A stretch of 64,000 nucleotides of DNA from Hyphococcus luteus (GTDB lineage Bacteria; Pseudomonadota; Alphaproteobacteria; Caulobacterales; Parvularculaceae), in assembly GCF_002943565.1 (NCBI RefSeq), contig NZ_PJCH01000005.1, positions 62,001 through 126,000 on the forward strand. The letters run 5' to 3'. The position numbers and the translations under genes were made by a program. The notes beneath the pieces are model-generated. The model worked only from the letters and a program-made list of their open reading frames with translations, ran no database searches and had not been told where the DNA came from. Shown one piece after another: positions 61,515 to 64,000 of this stretch (the stretch's first letter is position 1; every line of letters starts with the position of its first letter).

Positions 61515-62420
61515 CTATTCCGCCGCCTGGGGCGAACGCAGGTCTTCCGCGTCGAAAGCGGTGAGCTTTTCCATCAGCGTGATCATGTTCCGGCGCAGAT
61601 GCTCGAAGCCTTCGGTGCGAGCGATCCGGCGCTCGTCGAGATAAAGCGCGCGGTTGATCTCGATCTGCAGGGCGTGGACGCCGCTGCGCGGCCGGCCATA
61701 GGAAGACGCCACATAGCCGCCGGCGTAAGGCGCGTTGCGGGCCACCTGATAGCCGAAGCCGGTGAGGATATCCTCCACGAAGCGGAAGATGGACGGCGAG
61801 CAGGACGAGCCGAAACGGTCGCCGAGAACGAAATCGATCCGCGGCTCGCCGGAGCGGAACGGCGCGCCGCCCGCCGACGGCATGGAATGGCAGTCGATCA
61901 GGATGGCGCAGCCGAACCGCGCCCGGGCCTCGTCGATAAGCCCCTTCAAGGCCGTATGATAAGGATCGTAACAGGCCGCAAGGCGCCGCCTTGCGTCGAA
62001 ATAATAAAGCTTGCGTCCGTAAATATCCTGCCCGTCGGCGACGATGCGCGGAATAACGCCGAGCCCGGCGATCACCCGGCTCGAGCGGCTGTCGGCCGAT
62101 TTCGGCAGGCCGTCGGCGAACATGCGCGGATCGAGCTCGTCGCGCGAGCGGTTGACGTCCACAAAGGCGCGGGGGAACAGCGCCCTTAACAGCGGCGCCC
62201 CGAAATGCGGCGCCTCGTCGAACAGGAGATCCACATAAGAGTCCTCGGACTGGCGCAGGGCGTGCCGGTCGAGCCGGGAGTTCCTTAACAGCTCGCCCGG
62301 ATAGTCACGCCCCGAATGCGGCGAGGCGAAGACAAGGGGCGTCGCCGCCTGACGCGGCGAGAGCACCTCGACGGCGCGGCGCGGCGGGAAGCTCCCTTTG
62401 TTATCGGTCTCTTGCGGCAT
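61515..62420 (-). CDS. N-formylglutamate amidohydrolase family protein
   Basis: A 301-aa zinc amidohydrolase. VFASPHSGRDYPGELLR, EDSYVDLLFDEAP, FVDVNRSRDELDP and LIDCHSMPS match the FGase family. Members hydrolyse N-formylglutamate in histidine catabolism or related N-acyl amino acids. No hut genes are adjacent, so the substrate here is open. It ends 118 bp from the small RNA terminator, convergent with it. Confidence 0.92.
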   Translation of the reverse strand: MPQETDNKGSFPPRRAVEVLSPRQAATPLVFASPHSGRDYPGELLRNSRLDRHALRQSEDSYVDLLFDEAPHFGAPLLRALFPRAFVDVNRSRDELDPRMFADGLPKSADSRSSRVIAGLGVIPRIVADGQDIYGRKLYYFDARRRLAACYDPYHTALKGLIDEARARFGCAILIDCHSMPSAGGAPFRSGEPRIDFVLGDRFGSSCSPSIFRFVEDILTGFGYQVARNAPYAGGYVASSYGRPRSGVHALQIEINRALYLDERRIARTEGFEHLRRNMITLMEKLTAFDAEDLRSPQAAE

Positions 62421-62637
62421 GGGCGGACGAAGGCTCTCCGAGGCTTGAAATCAAAATGACTTGCTGCATGTTAGCTGCAACTTGCAGGATTCGTTAAGGC
62501 CAAACCGTTAATGGCGCGCCCGGCGGAGCGTTTTTTGCATTGCCCGGGGGAAACCACTGGGGGCGGGCCTCGCCGCAATCCCCATATAGGACAGTCACCT
62601 CGTTCAGTTTAACGAGAGAAAACAAGGGTCAGCGTAA

Positions 62638-62997
62638 ATGGCGGCTATTCTGTTGGCGGAAGACGACGATTCCATGCGGCGGTTCCTGAAAAAGGCGCTC
62701 GAACGGGCCGGCCATACGGTCATCGACGCCTCGCAAGGGGACGAAGCCCTCACCGAACTGCAACTGCGCGAATTCGACCTTCTCCTCACCGACATCGTGA
62801 TGCCGGTCATGGACGGGATCGAGCTCGCCCGCCGGGCGACCGAAATCGACCCGGAAATGAAGATCATGTTTATCACCGGTTTCGCCGCGGTGGCCCTGAA
62901 CGCCGCCAACCAGGCGCCGGAGGACGCGAAAGTCCTGTCGAAGCCGTTCCACCTCAAAGACCTCGTCTATGAGGTCGAGCGCGTGGTCGCGGCCTGA
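62638..62997 (+). CDS. cpdR: CpdR single-domain response regulator
   Basis: A 119-aa receiver domain with no output domain. The acidic pocket is AEDDD (residues 7-11), the phosphorylated Asp is Asp52 in LLLTDIVMPVMDG, and the Lys is in LSKPFHLKDL. This is the sequence pattern of CpdR, which in Caulobacter, when unphosphorylated, primes ClpXP for degradation of cell-cycle proteins. A GATTC (GANTC) site lies upstream at 62488-62492. The gene is alone. Confidence 0.94.
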   Translation: MAAILLAEDDDSMRRFLKKALERAGHTVIDASQGDEALTELQLREFDLLLTDIVMPVMDGIELARRATEIDPEMKIMFITGFAAVALNAANQAPEDAKVLSKPFHLKDLVYEVERVVAA

Positions 62998-63295
62998 GCC
63001 AAACGCCAAATTGAGCCTGGAACGCTTAAGAGCCCTGCTCCTAAGCCGGCGGCCCGTTCTTGGAGCCCAATGGACAGACGGCCGCCAGCCGAAAACCGAT
63101 ACCCTAAAGGCTCTTATTCTTAAGAGATCAGAGCCGAAGCCGCATCGGGGCGCTGAACCGACCGTCTGATCTTCCCGCTCCGCACATCACCTCGCCCGTT
63201 TTGATCAGGCTCTGAAGACTTGCGCCCTACAAATTTTCCCGTTAGAGAGCCTGCCTTCCTGCCGGAGCGGCTTCCGCCGCTCCACACCTTTAAAA
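62998..63295. other. intergenic with hairpins, no gene seen
   Basis: About 300 bp between cpdR and tRNA-Val. It holds CTCTTA-TTC-TTAAGAG around 63111-63126 and a perfect 8-bp stem GGAGCGGC/GCCGCTCC at 63264-63283. No ribosome site with a plausible ORF was found. Confidence 0.5.
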
Positions 63296-63370
63296 GGGCG
63301 CGTAGCTCAGCGGGAGAGCACTACGTTGACATCGTAGGGGTCACTGGTTCAATCCCAGTCGCGCCCACCA
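63296..63370 (+). tRNA. tRNA-Val (GAC)
   Basis: A complete cloverleaf: acceptor arm GGGCGCG (63296-63302) pairs with CGCGCCC (63360-63366). The D arm is AGCTCAGCGGGAGAGC, the anticodon arm CTACG-TTGACAT-CGTAG gives anticodon GAC, and the T arm contains GGTTCAATCC. The CCA end is encoded (63368-63370). Confidence 0.96.
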
Positions 63371-63511
63371 CCCTGCTTCGCCAAGGCTTCGCAGGGTTGT
63401 TCCAACCCAAGAAGACTTGCTGCGAACAGGCGTGCCGCGCCGTAGCTTTAGCGAAGGCGGGCCTGAACTGCATGCTGGGGTAAAATGAAACATTCAAAAA
63501 GCTAGCGCGCC

Positions 63512-63679
63512 ATGTCGAAACTTACAGCTTACATGCTCATGTTCGCCACCATGGCCGTAGCGATTGCGCTTGCAGTAGTAATATCAGAGCTCGGTGGCGG
63601 CTTGTTCGGATACGCGTCGCTCATAGCGTGGTTTATATTAGTTCAAATTTTTTTGGTCCCGCGCATAAAAGGCAAGTAA
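63512..63679 (+). CDS. 55-aa small membrane protein
   Basis: An ORF of 55 codons starting ATG at 63512. Two hydrophobic helices (MFATMAVAIALAVVI and ASLIAWFILVQIFLV) are joined by SELGGGLFGY and end with RIKGK. It is less GC-rich than the neighbours, and a bidirectional terminator follows 4 bp after the stop. The ribosome site is weak (AGCTAGCG). No family recognised. Confidence 0.55.
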   Translation: MSKLTAYMLMFATMAVAIALAVVISELGGGLFGYASLIAWFILVQIFLVPRIKGK

Positions 63680-63682
63680 CAA

Positions 63683-63708
63683 AAAAGGCGTCCCGGAGGA
63701 CGCCTTTT
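63683..63708. terminator. bidirectional terminator
   Basis: AAAAGGCGTCC and GGACGCCTTTT form a stem with flanking A and T runs, serving both the 55-aa gene and the minus-strand gene that ends at 63731. Confidence 0.8.
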
Positions 63709-63730
63709 CCGAAACCTTTTGGCGAAACAA

Positions 63731-64000
63731 TCAGTCTTTCACATTGGAGATCTTGTTGCGCGGGGCGGCGTCGTCTTCGAGGAAAAGGCGGATCAGCTCC
63801 GCGCCCTGCTCGAAACCGTCCGCATGCTGATCGGACTGGTTGGAATAGCCGGTCTCCGCGCCGGCGACGTGATTGAGCTCTTGGCGATTGAGATGGCTTG
63901 AGGAGAGATCGCCCGCATAACCCTCAAGGCTCACCGTCTGGTGGGAGTTGGCGAGCTCTTTCGCGAACATCTCGCTCAACAGGAGGAAGTTGACCAGCGA
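63731..64000 (-). CDS. C-terminal part of a hypothetical protein (cut by window edge)
   Basis: At least 89 residues of an open frame running into the window end. Visible sequence: SLVNFLLLSEMFAKELANSH, then HLNRQELNHVAGAET and FEQGAELIRLFLEDDAAP. The start lies outside the window. The sequence is helical and acidic and no family was recognised. The codon use is like the chromosome, so it is probably a real gene. Confidence 0.6.
   Translation of the reverse strand, partial: SLVNFLLLSEMFAKELANSHQTVSLEGYAGDLSSSHLNRQELNHVAGAETGYSNQSDQHADGFEQGAELIRLFLEDDAAPRNKISNVKD

Noticed and set aside
61215..62189. 324-aa plus-strand ORF after the small RNA promoter
   Set aside because: It crosses the small RNA terminator and then lies antisense to the N-formylglutamate amidohydrolase gene.
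62494..62511. Possible CtrA box upstream of cpdR (TTAA ... TTAA)
   Set aside because: The two half-sites are 10 bp apart, not 7, so it does not meet the CtrA consensus even though a GANTC site is adjacent.
63220..63483. 87-aa ORF spanning the tRNA
   Set aside because: It reads straight through the tRNA-Val gene, so it cannot be a real protein gene.

Overview
The window looks like a chromosomal segment of a high-GC (roughly 60-65 % by eye) alphaproteobacterium, most plausibly of the Caulobacterales / Hyphomonadaceae / Parvularculales neighbourhood. The clues are a CcrM-type GANTC methyltransferase with a CtrA-like box and several GANTC sites in its promoter, a CpdR single-domain response regulator, DciA next to MutY, the split b/b' ATP synthase genes, the two-gene GcvP and a VPLPA-CTERM protein. 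No prophage, insertion sequence, CRISPR array or complete mobile element was recognised. Genus assignment is inference only.

Layout. 1-3.9 kb: ccrM, a small membrane protein, a lipocalin, a class C acid phosphatase and a tiny acidic lipoprotein. 3.9-6.6 kb: the F0 operon atpI-atpB-atpE-atpF'-atpF on the minus strand, with a good promoter. 7.0-9.7 kb: a minus-strand ArsR-VOC-SRPBCC-SRPBCC-VOC-DUF1428 operon with a palindromic operator at the arsR start. 9.8-16 kb: smc, a DsbA-like lipoprotein, dciA and divergent mutY. 16-21.6 kb: lipoproteins, a noncanonical M19 dipeptidase, DUF924 and an FMN glutamate-synthase-like protein. 21.7-26.7 kb: the glycine cleavage operon gcvT-gcvH-(54-aa protein)-gcvPA-gcvPB under a tandem glycine riboswitch. 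26.7-32 kb: a Zur/Fur-type regulator, an SDR and a Fur-boxed ferric-iron ABC transporter.

32-41 kb: a pair of exported amidohydrolases (one without the metal motif), PhoD, a membrane protein, an adenine deaminase, a SYLF protein, a DJ-1/PfpI protein and an alkyltransferase-like protein. 41-49.8 kb: a minus-strand acyl-CoA catabolism cluster (ligase, two acyl-CoA dehydrogenases that may form a heteromer, MaoC hydratase, SDR, thiolase). It is interrupted by a distinctly AT-rich gene carrying a HEPN-like RNYSSH motif. 49.8-60.9 kb: a flippase, an inositol monophosphatase, a VPLPA-CTERM protein, a LuxR-type regulator with two HTH domains, Hsp20, an exported methyltransferase-like lipoprotein with downstream partners, a cytochrome c, a histidinol-phosphatase-like enzyme, an XRE regulator and a glycosyltransferase. 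60.9-64 kb: a strong candidate anti-Shine-Dalgarno small RNA, an N-formylglutamate amidohydrolase family gene, cpdR, tRNA-Val(GAC), a 55-aa membrane protein and a gene cut by the window edge.

The most interesting items are the small RNA candidate at 61314-61397, the AT-rich HEPN-like gene at 47152-48048, the 54-aa glycine-zipper-like gene inside the gcv operon, the 38-bp tandem duplication at the gcvT/gcvH junction that creates a 13-codon upstream ORF, the HTH-autoinducer-HTH regulator, and the active/inactive amidohydrolase pair. All functional calls come from reading motifs; no database search was run.
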